Positions 11,086 through 22,386 of a stretch of 64,000 nucleotides of DNA are shown here, piece after piece; the first letter of the stretch is position 1, and each line of letters begins with the position of its first letter. The DNA is from Helianthus annuus. Lineage: Eukaryota > Streptophyta > Magnoliopsida > Asterales > Asteraceae. The stretch lies in the NCBI RefSeq assembly GCF_002127325.2, contig NC_035444.2:78613392-78677391 (forward strand), given 5' to 3'. The translations under genes and the position numbers were made by a program. The notes under the pieces are model-generated. The model saw only the letters and a list, made by a program, of their open reading frames with translations. It was not told where the DNA came from and did not search any database.

Positions 11086-13347
11086 GAACTCTCAAGGTTC
11101 GTAACTTTTAATCTTGTGATCTTAACTCCTCGTTATTCCTCTTTCAAGTGTACTACGTTCCGTGCTCGTACGATTTTGTAACTGTATAACTATGTTTTTG
11201 GGCTGCAATTGTATTGGGCCATATCATTAGTGTTATTTGTTCGAATGAGCCGCACCCTAAACCCTCGTAACCCAATAGAATCTAGTTAGCCTAAAAGCGG
11301 CCCACTGTGATAACTAATTACCCTTGTATTTATTGTAATAGTCCAATTACATGGGCTTGAGCCCATGTCGGCCAACAGGAACCATCCCCTCTAAATGTTT
11401 ATTAGATATTGCATGTTTATTGTAATTGTTATCATAAAACTCAAAATCAAAACAAACCCTATCTCTCTCAAGTTGCGTACGGCAGCAGGTCTACCCCTTC
11501 TCCTCCGAAGTCTTTTGCACGTGTATCCAGTATTCGGTTAGTATGATTACTTTGTAATAATTCTGAGGTTGCTGGTTGTTCTTGTCTACGTCCAATGCAT
11601 GACTGATATGCTTAATGATAAATGATGATTTTGATGTTTCATGAATTTGTGCTAATTGTCGATCAAGTTATGTTTAATAAGTGATGATTTAAGAGACTTC
11701 ATGAATATGTATTAAGTGTTGATATAAACTTGAATTATAATTTTATGATATGCATTACTGATGACATAACTGATGCTGTTATTAAATGATATCTTGTTAG
11801 TGATCAGAATAATTAATATGTATGGGGGGAGTGGTTCGATAAGGGTTAACAAGGTTTGGATTGGGCCTCACTGAAGTGGGCCGGGTAATACAAGCGGGAT
11901 ACATGGGGCGCATGAGGGAACTGTGTATGTGCAATGTGATTATAATGAATACCGAGTAGTAGCTTATGACTTTATAAAAGATGATGTTAGAAATCTGTTT
12001 GAAAATTGTTATAGCTATGGGACTTGGGCTGGTAATATATGAGTTTGTTATTGAATTTAAGAAACCATTTAACTGTTGATCAAGGAATATTAATGATGCC
12101 AGCTGTTATGGATTGATAGCATAGGGTCGCATGATATGGTCGATACTTGATCTGGATGTCAATATAATTGCTAAATGGTAACTCATTATTGCTTGAATAT
12201 ATGAATGCATGATAAAAAGTGTTAAATGAATATGAGGTGCATGTTATGTATTAGCCGATCAGTTAGAGTAATTGGAGTTTCAATAGTGAGTCATCAATGG
12301 TGTCCTTGGGTGCATCAATGAAAGTGGATCCATGTGAAACGTGTCTTATAGCTAGGCTTTGCATGTTAGGGTAAGAGTTGAAGGTATCTATGTGATGACT
12401 ACATGATTAGTAAAAAGCAGATTCTAGATATCATGTGCTCTAGGATATTTATTAAATCATAATTCAATATAAGTTAAACCAATGTTGAAATACATGTTGC
12501 TTACTGGCCGAACCAGAAGTTAGAGGGGCCATGATTATCTGTTAATGTGCATAACTATTTGAAAAAAAAAAGAAACTATGAACACATGTTTAGGTATTGG
12601 GTAAATTATAACTGAGTAAATTTACATGACTTTGAAACTATGGCCGCACACTTCACTGTTGTCACACACTATCTTGAGTTTCACATTGTAGTTGGGCCAT
12701 TATGATTGTTGGGCCGTGCAAGCCAGTAGCTGCACACTCGGTGTGGGCTGCCCCACTCTAATGAGTCGCACATTCCCTTCGGATAATAAAGGACTGGGTA
12801 ATCTACGGACCGTACACTTCATGGTTGGGTCCGTTTGCTCAGTAAACCGCAGACTAGGAACGTAGTCGCACACTTGAATGATCAATGTACTGACTATTAA
12901 GTTGTCACGAGTGCGTGAACATGCATGCTTGCTTGAATGAAAACCAAACTGCTTGATATGAATCATTGTGAAATGCGAACTTGTAACTTAAGTATACTTA
13001 TGGCTTGAACACTTGCTGTAACTTGGGTGATGATATGTACCATACTTGCTCGCTACTTGTGCAATGTGTACGGAAAATAGGTGATTTATGTGTATACGGA
13101 ACTGACTTGTATGGTAACCATGTTAGGACGTGGTTGACCACTAGCAGCTTGATTGACCTCTTTGTGTATCTACCGAGCAACCAAAGGTGAGTTCACACTT
13201 TCTACAAGGCATGGGATTCCCAGGGTGGGAATGGGATTGGATGATTTATTCGTGCAAACTTAGTTAATGGAACCTAATGATATGGTCCTCAGGGTGAGGA
13301 TGGTAAATGATAAGATACGGCTAGACTAGTATACCAATTGAACTGAT

Positions 13348-13536
13348 CTTCGCATACACGCCAGGGGTTGGCCGCGATATTATGACTGGTCTTCGCACAC
13401 ATGCCTAGGAAAGGCCGCGAACTATACATACTAAAACTTCGCACACATGCCAGGGTGGCCGCGATACAAATATACATAGTCTAGGATACTTGGGAATTTT
13501 CCCTAGTCATCGCACACATGCCTAGAGGGCCGCGAT
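13348..13536 (+). repeat. Degenerate minisatellite in the 5' LTR
   Basis: Four copies of a unit like CTTCGCACACATGCC...GGCCGCGA start at 13348, 13391, 13437 and 13508 with uneven spacing. The same block is at 17267-17455 in the 3' LTR. Confidence 0.75.
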
Positions 13537-13955
13537 ATGAACTAATACGATACATGACTTAACGAACGAACACAAGGCTTACTTTACTATTACTATTACT
13601 GAACTGTTTACTGTGAACTCGCTCAACTAGTTGTTGACTCTCTGCTGCATGCCTTGCAGGACCTTAGGTACTTATGGAGCTTGCACAAGGAGGAGCAGGT
13701 CGTTGTGGGCATGGATTATGAATGTTTCGTTAAACACTTATGATATTTCATACTTTATTACTTAAGTTGGGTTTACTTACATGCTTCCGCTACTTAAACA
13801 AAGTTTGGTTTGAACATCGATTATATTGAATTGGGTTTTACGAATTACTTTAATTATTATACACTATGTTCAATATGATTGATGGCTTGATCCTGGTCAT
13901 GTCACGCCTCCAAGCGGTGGTACTCCGCGTGTGGAATTTTGGGGGTGTGACAGAT

Positions 13956-13968
13956 TGGTATCAGAGCC
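13956..13968 (+). other. Primer binding site, tRNA-iMet type
   Basis: TGGTATCAGAGCC begins three bases after the LTR end. TGGTATCAGAGC is complementary to the 3' end of plant initiator tRNA-Met. Confidence 0.9.
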
Positions 13969-14869
13969 ATTGGTTATAGGGAACTTGGTTTTAATAAAGG
14001 GAAAAAGTTTTTATTAAGACCAGACTATAACCGGTACAGTGCTCAACGATCCACAACGACGCTTCGCTCCATGTGCAAGACTCAACATTCTAGGCGATGT
14101 GATTTAAGTTTATATTGCTTACCTGCTAGATCACTTTTGCGTAATGTATTGTTTATGGTATGTTTATTTAGAGTAGTAGCATGCTGCCTGTTAGCCCTAT
14201 TGTGTCCTGTGTGACACACAATTGTTTAAATATTTGACAAGTGGTGGTCAAACCCCTTTCTAATTTCTCATCACCCTGCTACGACAATCGTATATGCGTT
14301 CTATCTATTCATACGCTTATCTCGACATGACGTCGCCATTTGACCCTCCGTACATTCGGTTTGTAAGCCAACATTCTCGTAGACCAGAACCGGCTCGAAC
14401 GAACACGGGATTAGGAGAACTATACCCACGCATCCCTGTAGACGGACCTTATCACTTTCACCTGTCATCGTCGCTAGAAGTGAAGCAGTCACAGTTACAC
14501 GCGTTTGTCGTTTTGCAACACTAATCTTTACCCACCAAACTTTGTTTTGGACAAATGATACACTCGCGCGACCGCGATGTAACGAACTTCCCTGTTGTGC
14601 CATGCCGCCATGCACCACTACTGGAAATTACTTCTAGACAATAAATTTGCTGGTCAAATCCTTCGGATGTTTAATGGACCCCTGTTTCGCTCGATTCTTC
14701 GTACGAACCTCATTAATTCCCTGTTTCTTTGATTGGCAACTGATATAACGAAAAGCTAACAACCATACCATGATTTCCACCGATCACAAGATTAGCCCCC
14801 CAAGCGTTGTAAGGTATCTATAGATCGAGTTCGTCGGAACTCACTTCAAGCCATTGTTTTAGATCAATT

Positions 14870-14902
14870 TTCGGGACGAAAATTCTTTCAAGTAGGGGAT
14901 GA
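14870..14902 (+). other. Polypurine tract of the LARD-like element
   Basis: TTTTCGGGACGAAAATTC and AGTAGGGGATGA lie directly before the second LTR. The preceding palindromic GGGACG context matches Tekay-type elements, as at 1857-1888. Confidence 0.75.
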
Positions 14903-17871
14903 TGTGACACCCCGCGAAAACGCTTAACAAAACTAACTTCCTCAGTAACTATGTGCTAAATTTCGGGACGAAATTTCTTTCAAGTTGGGGATGATGTGAC
15001 AACCCGAACTCTCAAGGTTCGTAACTTTTAATCTTGTGATCTTAACTCCTCGTTATTCCTCTTTCAAGTGTACTACGTTCCGTGCTCGTACGATTTTGTA
15101 ACTGTATAACTATGTTTTTGGGCTGCAATTGTATTGGGCCATATCATTAGTGTTATTTGTTCGAATGAGCCGCACCCTAAACCCTCGTAACCCAATAGAA
15201 TCTAGTTAGCCTAAAAGCGGCCCACTGTGATAACTAATTACCCTTGTATTTATTGTAATAGTCCAATTACATGGGCTTTAGCCCATGTCGGCCAATAGGA
15301 ACCATCCCCTCTAAATGTTTATTAGATATTGCATGTTTATTGTAATTGTTATCATAAAACTCAAAATCAAAACAAACCCTATCTCTCTCAAGTTGCGTAC
15401 GGCAGCAGGTCTACCCCCCTTCTCCTCCGAAGTCTTTTGCACGTGTATCCAGTAGTCGGTTAGTATGATTACTTTGTAATAATTCTGAGGTTGCTGGTTG
15501 TTCTTGTCTACGTCCAATGCATGACTGATATGCTTAATGATAAATGATGATTTTGATGTTTCATGAATCTGTGCTAATTGTCGATCAAGTTATGTTTAAT
15601 AAGTGATGATTTAAGAGACTTCATGAATATGTATTAAGTGTTGATATAAACTTGAATTATAATTTTATGATATGCATTACTGATGACATAACTGATGCTG
15701 TTATTAAATGATATCTTGTTAGTGATCAGAATAATTAATATGTATGGGGGGAGTGGTTCGATAAGGGTTAACAAGGTTTGGATTGGGCCTCACTGAAGTG
15801 GGCCGGGTAATACAAGCGGGATACATGGGGCGCATGAGGGAACTGTGTATGTGCAATGTGATTATAATGAATACCGAGTAGTAGCTTATGACTTTATAAA
15901 AGATGATGTTAGAAATCTGTTTGAAAATTGTGATAACTATGGGACTTGGGCTGGTAATATATGAGCTTGTTATTGAATTTAAGAAACCATTTAACTGTTG
16001 ATCAAGGAATATTAATGATGCCAGCTTTATGGATTGATAGCATAGGGTCGCATGATATGGTCGATACTTGATCTGGATGTCAATATAATTGCTAAATGGT
16101 AACTCATTATTGCTTGAATATATGAATGCATGATAAAAAGTGTTAAATGAATATGAGGTGCATGTTATGTATTAGCCGATCAGTTAGAGTAATTGGAGTT
16201 TCAATAGTGAGTCATCAATGGTGTCCTTGGGTGCATCAATGAAAGTGGATCCATGTGAAACGTGTCTTATAGCTAGGCTTTGCATGTTAGGGTAAGAGTT
16301 GAAGGTATCTATGTGATGACTACATGATTAGTAAAAAGCAGATTCTAGATATCATGTGCTCTAGGATATTTATTAAATCATAATTCAATATAAGTCAAAC
16401 CAATGTTGAAATACATGTTGCTTACTGGCCGAACCAGAAGTTAGAGGGGCCATGATTATCTGTTAATGTGCATAACTATTTGAAAAAAAAGAAACTATGA
16501 ACACATGTTTAGGTATTGGGTAAATTATAACTGAGTAAATTTACATGACTTTGAAACTATGGCCGCACACTTCACTGTTGTCACACACTATCTTGAGTTT
16601 CACATTGTAGTTGGGCCATTATGATTGTTGGGCCATGCAAGCCAGTAGCTGCACACTCGGTGTGGGCTGCCCCACTCTAATGAGTCGCACATTCCCTTCG
16701 GATAATAAAGGACTGGGTAATCTACGGACCGTACACTTCATGGTTGGGTCCGTTTGCTCAGTAAACCGCAGACTAGGAACGTAGTCGCACACTTGAATGA
16801 TCAATGTACTGACTATTAAGTTGTCACGAGTGCGTGAACATGCATGCTTGCTTGAATGAAAACCAAACTGCTTGATATGAATCATTGTGAAATGAGAACT
16901 TGTAACTTAAGTATACTTATGGCTTGAACACTTGCTGTAACTTGGGTGATGATATGTACCTTACTTGCTCGCTACTTGTGCAATGTGTACGGAAAATAGG
17001 TGATTTATGTGTATACGGAACTGACTTGTATGGTAACCATGTTAGGACGTGGTTGACCACTAGCAGCTTGATTGACCTCTTTGTGTATCTACCGAGCAAC
17101 CAAAGGTGAGTTCACACTTTCTACAAGGCATGGGATTCCCAGGGTGGGAATGGGATTGGATGATTTATTCGTGCAAACTTAGTTAATGGAACCTAATGAT
17201 ATGGTCCTCAGGGTGAGGATGGTAAATGATAAGATACGGCTAGACTAGTATACCAATTGAACTGATCTTCGCATACATGCCAGGGGTTGGCCGCGATATT
17301 ATGACTGGTCTTCGCACACATGCCTAGGAAAGGCCGCGAACTATACATACTAAAACTTCGCACACATGCCAGGGTGGCCGCGATACAAATATACATAGTC
17401 TAGGATACTTGGGAATTTTCCCTAGTCATCGCACACATGCCTAGAGGGCCGCGATATGAACTAATACGATACATGACTTAACGAACGAACACAAGGCTTA
17501 CTTTACTATTACTATTACTGAACTGTTTACTGTGAACTCGCTCAACTAGTTGTTGACTCTCTGCTGCATGCCTTGCAGGACCTTAGGTACTTATGGAGCT
17601 TGCACAAGGAGGAGCAGGTCGTTGTGGGCATGGATTATGAATGTTTCGTTAAACACTTATGATATTTCATACTTTATTACTTAAGTTGGGTTTACTTACA
17701 TGCTTCCTCTACTTAAACAAAGTTTGGTTTGAACATCGATTATATTGAATTGGGTTTTACGAATTACTTTAATTATTATACACTATGTTCAATATGATTG
17801 ATGGCTTGATCCTGGTCATGTCACGCCTCCAAGCGGTGGTACTCCGCGTGTGGAATTTTGGGGGTGTGACA
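14903..17871 (+). repeat. 3' LTR of the LARD-like element
   Basis: A 2,969-bp near-identical copy of 10983-13952, differing by scattered substitutions and a few small indels (for example in the A-run near 16484 versus 12560). It ends GGGGGTGTGACA directly before CTTTC. Confidence 0.93.
17267..17455 (+). repeat. Degenerate minisatellite in the 3' LTR
   Basis: Same four-copy CTTCGCACACATGCC...GGCCGCGA block as at 13348-13536. Confidence 0.75.
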
Positions 17872-17876
17872 CTTTC
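17872..17876. repeat. Target site duplication, right copy (CTTTC)
   Basis: Matches 10978-10982 exactly. Confidence 0.93.
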
Positions 17877-18431
17877 CCAAGTTTCATATGAGGATTCCCC
17901 ATCCTCTTGTGAATATGTATTAATTTCAGTCATTAATTTAGCCGTTTTAGCAGGAGGGAAATACTTATATAGAAACTTTTGGGCTAGTTCATCCCAGGTG
18001 TTTACCGAGCCAACTGGGAGGGTATTAAGCCAAGCCTTAGCTCGGTCTTTTAGTGAAAATGGAAACATTCGAAGGTGGATGGCATCGTTTGATGCTCCAT
18101 TGAACCGAAAGGTATCACATATTTCTAAGAAATTAGTAATATGTAGATGGGGATCCTCGTCTGCAAGCCCATGGAAGGTTGCGGAGTTTTGAAGCATTTG
18201 TATCAAATGCGGCCGAAGTTCGAAGTTGTTGGTTTCGACATTCGATGCGTTGATAGCGGCGCCGAGATTACCTACGGTGGGTCGTAGGTAATCCATGAGG
18301 GTACGTTGGTCCGCCATTGGTAGTGGGTCCCCTGAAACTTTCTCTTGGTTTTTAGCTTTAAGTCTTCTTCTTAGAAAGCGTTCGGGTTCGTCTAGGGGTT
18401 CTTTTATGTCTCTACTAGAACTGGAGCTCAT
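17877..18431 (-). pseudogene. Athila gag, N-terminal part
   Basis: The ATG at 18431 starts MSSSSSRDIKEPL. The gag core follows: TLMDYLRPTVGN, FELRPHLIQMLQN, FHGLADEDPHLHI, FLEICDTFRFNGAS, LFPFSLKDRAKAWL-like and KFLYKYFPPAKTAKL, ending SSYETWE at the LARD-like insertion. This is the standard retrotransposon gag (capsid) domain of the Athila lineage. The open frame runs on into the inserted LTR, so its apparent C-terminus is spurious. The gene is split by the insertion and has a frameshift and stop just beyond it. Confidence 0.87.
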
Positions 18432-18837
18432 ACACTATGTGGAAAGTTCAGATCTGGCGCCTGGGTTCCAAGTCCTGCAATAAAAACAAAAAGAACATTG
18501 GTCAGAAGCTTCACCACGGCCCCGTGCTCAGATGAACACGGCCCATGGTCGGAGATACAGTGATTGTTTTTCGGATCCCTGTTACTGGGAAGTTCGACAT
18601 GGCCCTGTGTTGCACCGACACGGCCCCGTGCTCAACTCTCTGTAACTCGGAAAATAAAAACTGCCAGTAACAATGCTGGGCACGGCCCGTGTCGACCAGG
18701 CACGACCCGTGCTGAGCTCTACAGAAGTAGAAAAATTAAGAAAAATCCTAAAAAATAGAAAAATAAGAAAAACGGTTAGGCCGTTGATTCCTAACTTTCT
18801 TAAAATCCTTGTGTCCCTAGCAACAGCACCAAAAACT
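18432..18837 (-). other. Athila leader with CACGGCCCCGTG palindromes
   Basis: This stretch between primer site and gag is noncoding. It holds repeated palindromic words of the form CACGG(C)CCGTG, for example at 18514-18525 and 18619-18630, with variants near 18681. Confidence 0.7.
18814..18831 (-). other. Athila primer binding site, altered tRNA-Asp type
   Basis: On the minus strand TGGTGCTGTTGCTAGGGA starts a few bases after the LTR end. It differs from the usual Athila tRNA-Asp site TGGCGCCGTTGCCGGGGA at four positions, all C-to-T or G-to-A. Confidence 0.7.
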
Positions 18838-20559
18838 TGATGTGCGTGTGGTGTTATAGGTTTTTATGTATATTTTTAGCCTCTTTTGTTTTTACACGTT
18901 AATCAAGTTTTAAATTTATAACACACGATATTTTACGAACACCAAACACACATATGGGCAAGTGCACCCATCGTGAGCGTAGTATAGTGTTGGCAAGATA
19001 CCGAGGTCGTCCAAGGACACAAGAGCTTTTAATACTGGTTTATCCTCAATGTCTAATCAAATCAAAAGTTTAGAAAAAGGTTTTTAAACTAGAAAATAAA
19101 AACTAAAAATGCTGAAAAATAAAAACAGATAGACAAGATGAATCACTTGGATCCGACTCGCCTTTAGTGTATCCTTTGATTATTTCCGCACTTTTGCACT
19201 ATTTAAGAGATTATCTTAGTTATAGTAGTAGGCCCCTCTTTTGAAGGTGACGTTACCCTCAACCCAGTAGTTTGAGTCAGCAAGGATACAATCCTAAAGG
19301 GTTGGATTATTGAAAGATAATTAATTAAGTTATTAATGCGTATTATGGTAGACCCCTCTTTTGAAGGTGACGTTACCCTCGGCTAAGTAGTTTGAGTCAG
19401 CAGGGATACAATCCTAAATAGCCGGGTTGAACTTTTAATAGTAGCTTACATATGAGGGGATCAAGGAGTTCGGACCCCCGCCATCCAATACCAGTGGGTA
19501 TTGAAGGAGGTCCTACTAAAGTTGACCCAGGTCCTTGCAGGATCTATACACTGAATAAGGCAAGACTCTTACCAAACCATTCCCTTAACCCCCGACCAGG
19601 TAGCCAGCATATCTCCATATAGACCGTGGAGATATGAATGGTGAAAATCTTTTATTTTATATAGAAAGTAAAATAATGCCAAGACACCACGAACAAATGA
19701 TAAGGAAGATTCACCTTCAACATAAGAAACCAGTTATTAAAGTCTTTAATACATAACCAAATAAAAAGTGCGAAAAGATTAAAAATAAAAAGTATTACAC
19801 TAAATGCTTGTCTTCACCAAGTGATGTAAGAGACTTAGGCAAACATGGCCTTTGATTGTCAAGAACTCTTACTATCAATCTTGGATCCCGAGACTACTAC
19901 ACACACGCTATGATGGACGATGGATGATGGTGGTGGATGTGGGTTGTGATGGTGGTGGTGGGTGGGTGAAGTGTGAGAGAGGTGGTTTGCAAGGGATGGT
20001 TTGCAAGTGAGCCAAGCACCCCTATTTATAGCCTGCACAGAAGCCCGGACACGGCCCCGTGTCCATCCATCTTATCTTTCTTCATTAAATGCAGTTTGTC
20101 TGCATTAGTTGACCACGCCCCCGTGTCCGCTGGGCACAACCCCGTGTGCAGAAGCGTATCTGTACTATCAAGATTTTCCTAGATTCTGCGTATCTTAGAG
20201 TTGACCACGGCGCCGTGTCCGCTGGGCACGCCCCCGTGGTAGGTGATAGAAGCTTCTACAACTTTGTCTTTTCTGCAGACACTTGGGCACGCCCCCGTGC
20301 TCATTGAGCACGAGGCGTGTTCAGCCTTCTGTTCTCTCGTTTTTGTTTGGGAGGATGTGGTCGAGGGGTCGGGCATGCCACGTTTATTCCTTTTCTTGTA
20401 TTTATGTTAGATTTAGCTGCATTTTTGCTTCTTTTGTTCATTTAATCCTGAAAATACAAAAGGAAGACAAAAGCACACTTTTTCCAACATTAGTACTAAA
20501 AAGGGGTTAGTTTTATGTCTCATTTGATGTAATTTATATGTTGCATTTTACAGACATCA
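18838..20559 (-). repeat. 5' LTR of the Athila element
   Basis: 1,722 bp bounded by TGATGT and ACATCA on the plus strand, next to the primer site on one side and foreign sequence on the other. It contains a 120-bp period duplication at 19231-19426 and a cluster of CACGG/CCGTG palindromes at 20049-20322. No gene is seen. Confidence 0.83.
19231..19426. repeat. Tandem duplication (period 120 bp) in the Athila LTR
   Basis: Two copies of a ~75-bp core, CCCCTCTTTTGAAGGTGACG ... GGATACAATCCTAAA, start at 19231 and 19351 with diverged spacers. Confidence 0.8.
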
Positions 20560-20601
20560 ATCTCTTCTCCCTTTCTTGTGACTTCCCTTGTTTCTCTCTC
20601 A

Positions 20602-22386
20602 ATGGCTACCAGAACTCGTTCTCACACCGGCGAATCGAGCGAGACTTTTGCCCAACAGAATCTACTCAAGAATCCCGAGAAGGAGGTCTGTGCCATCGAT
20701 AATGCAGATATCGCAGCAATGAGAGCTTCTGGTGCCTTTCCTGATAAGGCAATCATCAGGCCGTTCGACCGGTCAGTCCAATCAGACGTATCATCCCAGG
20801 AATGGATCTGTTTTCCGTCATACCCCTTTTCCCTAGGCCTTCGGTACCCTTTCCCTGAATTTACGATGCAGTTCTTTCGAAAAACCAGCCTTAGCTTCTC
20901 TCAAACAATGCCTATGGTATGGAGGGTGTTGATCGTTCTTAACCAGATCAAGGCCCTTCATGTTCCTAAACTTTGCATTGAAGATATCCCAATCGCTTAT
21001 CCTCTTCGATCCCACGGTTCTAGCCGATTTTTACTGTTTTCCACATCCAGTAATCCTCTCATCCTCAAAGCGACCAAAAACGAGGACGGACGGCAAAAAA
21101 AGTTTTTCTTTGTCAGGCGAGATTCCATCGCCGAGGGTAACAGTCTTCCAGTTAAATGGTTAACCACCGGTAGGGTTTAGGGTTCTAGGAATATCCCCAA
21201 GCGTATCTTGAGCTTATATCTTGCACTATCACTCTATTATTTATCCTGCAGCGAACTTCAGAGAGCTAGCTCCTCCTACCGAAGAATCCGAAAGAAGAAT
21301 CCAAGCAGTCTACCGGTTGCCGGAAAGTGATAGAAGCTTTCCCTCACACATTCCAACTTCCAGTCAATACTCTTCATCCGACATGTCTAGTAAGGGTTAT
21401 ATAAGTCTGCATGTATGTGATTAGTTTATTATAATAAAAGGATAGAAAAGAGTTTAGAGTTCCTCCCTTTTTTCAGCACCAATTAAAACCCACGAAGTTT
21501 TTAATCTCGACGAGTTGGACAGTTACTCTGGTCCTGTCCAAGTTAAGAAAGAGCCAAGCCTCAAAGCAGCCACCTCATCCAAGCCCACCAGCTCAAAGCC
21601 TACCGCTATCCCAAAGCCCTCTTCGGCTACCAAGACCCGTGCTTCCAGTACCCGAAAGAGGAAGGAAACTTACTCTCCTGCCACCTCTGAGATATTCCAT
21701 ATGAGAATCATGGATTCGTTGAAGCTAGCGGCTTCATGACTTCCTTTCTCAACCAGGTATGAATCTTGTATCCTGCACACGCATCTTGAACTTATATCCC
21801 GATCAGTATGCGTTTTCGTTGTAGGGCCTTGAGCGTCTGATGCATCTGTATGAGGAATCCTGCGGGCTCAACAAAATGCTGGAGGTCAAACTGAAAAAGG
21901 CCTGAAGTCACCATCACCGATCAGGGAATGATTGACGCTGCCAAATCCCAGCACTATGAGGATAAATTCAAAGCGATGACCCAGGAGCATCAAGCTGCTA
22001 TGAAGAAGGCTCTCCATGAAGCTCAGGCAAAGCTCGACGCCGCTCAGACCCAGCACGAGCAGGATATGTCCTCTTAAAGCGAAGGCCTTAAGAGCTCTAT
22101 CGTTATCTCCCTCCTCCAGGCCAGGATAAAAATGGCTTATGAGGCCAAGGCCAAGGGCTTTGAATGCCTTTCTTGGAATGTTGATGCTTGGGAGGCGAAG
22201 CTAACTGATCTCGGCGGTAATCCTGTGGAACATCCTGCTAAACCTCTGGCTGAGGAGCCTTCCAAGGAGGCTGGAAAGGTGACTGATGCTAGCGGCGATG
22301 CTGAGAAGGATGCTGGGGCTGATCCTGGACGGGGTGCTGGTGCGGATGCTGGCGAAGCTATGGTTGAAGAAGGTGCTGCCTCTTGA
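20602..22386 (+). pseudogene. Antisense spliced accessory gene of Tat B1 (4 exons, broken)
   Basis: Predicted exons are 20602-21169, 21252-21389, 21477-21756 and 21825-22386, with GT/AG borders (GTAGGG, GTAAGG, GTATGA donors). Exon 1 is 568 nt, exactly the length seen in B3, B5 and B6, and it encodes the same framework: YPFPEFTMQFF, QTMPMVWRVL, KKFFFVRRDSI. This resembles the 'putative gypsy-type transposon' domain (Pfam Transposase_28), from memory. Exon 3 is Ser/Pro/Lys-rich (VKKEPSLKAA, STRKRKE); exon 4 is Ala/Glu/Lys-rich and probably coiled-coil. Lesions: a frameshift in exon 3 (280 nt, wrong phase), a frameshift near 21903 and a TAA near 22076. The Athila LTR ends only 42 bp upstream of the ATG, so its promoter is gone. 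Function unknown. Confidence 0.75.

Larger units (their letters stand above)
10983..13952 (+). repeat. 5' LTR of the LARD-like element
   Basis: Begins TGTGACACCCCGCG and ends GGGGGTGTGACA, a near-perfect terminal inverted repeat. Open frames of 60-90 codons inside it (for example on the minus strand at 12700-12966) recur at the same place in the 3' LTR, have no recognisable domain and are not annotated as genes. A second tract-plus-LTR-start sequence lies at 11038-11085. Confidence 0.93.
13953..14902 (+). other. 950-bp interior of the LARD-like element
   Basis: Starts with the primer site and ends with the polypurine tract. The longest open frame (14294-14524, 76 codons, starting MRSIYSYAYLDM) has no recognisable domain and may be a remnant or chance. 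No gag, protease, RT or integrase motif is present. Confidence 0.8.
10983..17871 (+). mobile_element. Complete non-autonomous LTR retrotransposon (LARD-like) with large LTRs
   Basis: Two direct repeats of 2,970 and 2,969 bp flank a 950-bp interior. A tRNA-iMet type primer site follows the first LTR, a polypurine tract precedes the second, and a perfect CTTTC duplication borders the element. The interior has no gag or pol, so mobilisation must have used proteins supplied in trans. The tract sequence (TTCGGGACGAAAATTC) and C-rich LTR ends resemble Tekay-type chromoviruses, the probable source of the machinery. The two LTRs differ at roughly 15-20 sites by eye, so the insertion is recent. It is inserted in Athila gag. 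Confidence 0.92.
17872..20559 (-). mobile_element. Athila-type Ty3/gypsy element, 5' part
   Basis: On the minus strand the order is 5' LTR (20559 to 18838), primer site, leader, gag (18431 to 17877). Gag then continues at 10982-10809 beyond the LARD-like insertion, and the rest lies beyond the copia insertion to the left of the window. The right edge at 20559/20560 abuts the accessory gene of Tat element B1, into which Athila was inserted. Confidence 0.85.

Noticed and set aside
12700..13190. Small open frames of 60-88 codons in the LARD LTR, repeated at 16619-17109
   Set aside because: They are present twice only because the LTR is duplicated; no domain, no start or codon signal.
17785..18192. 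Plus-strand 135-codon frame over the Athila gag and LARD LTR
   Set aside because: It spans an insertion boundary and overlaps a recognised gag on the minus strand.
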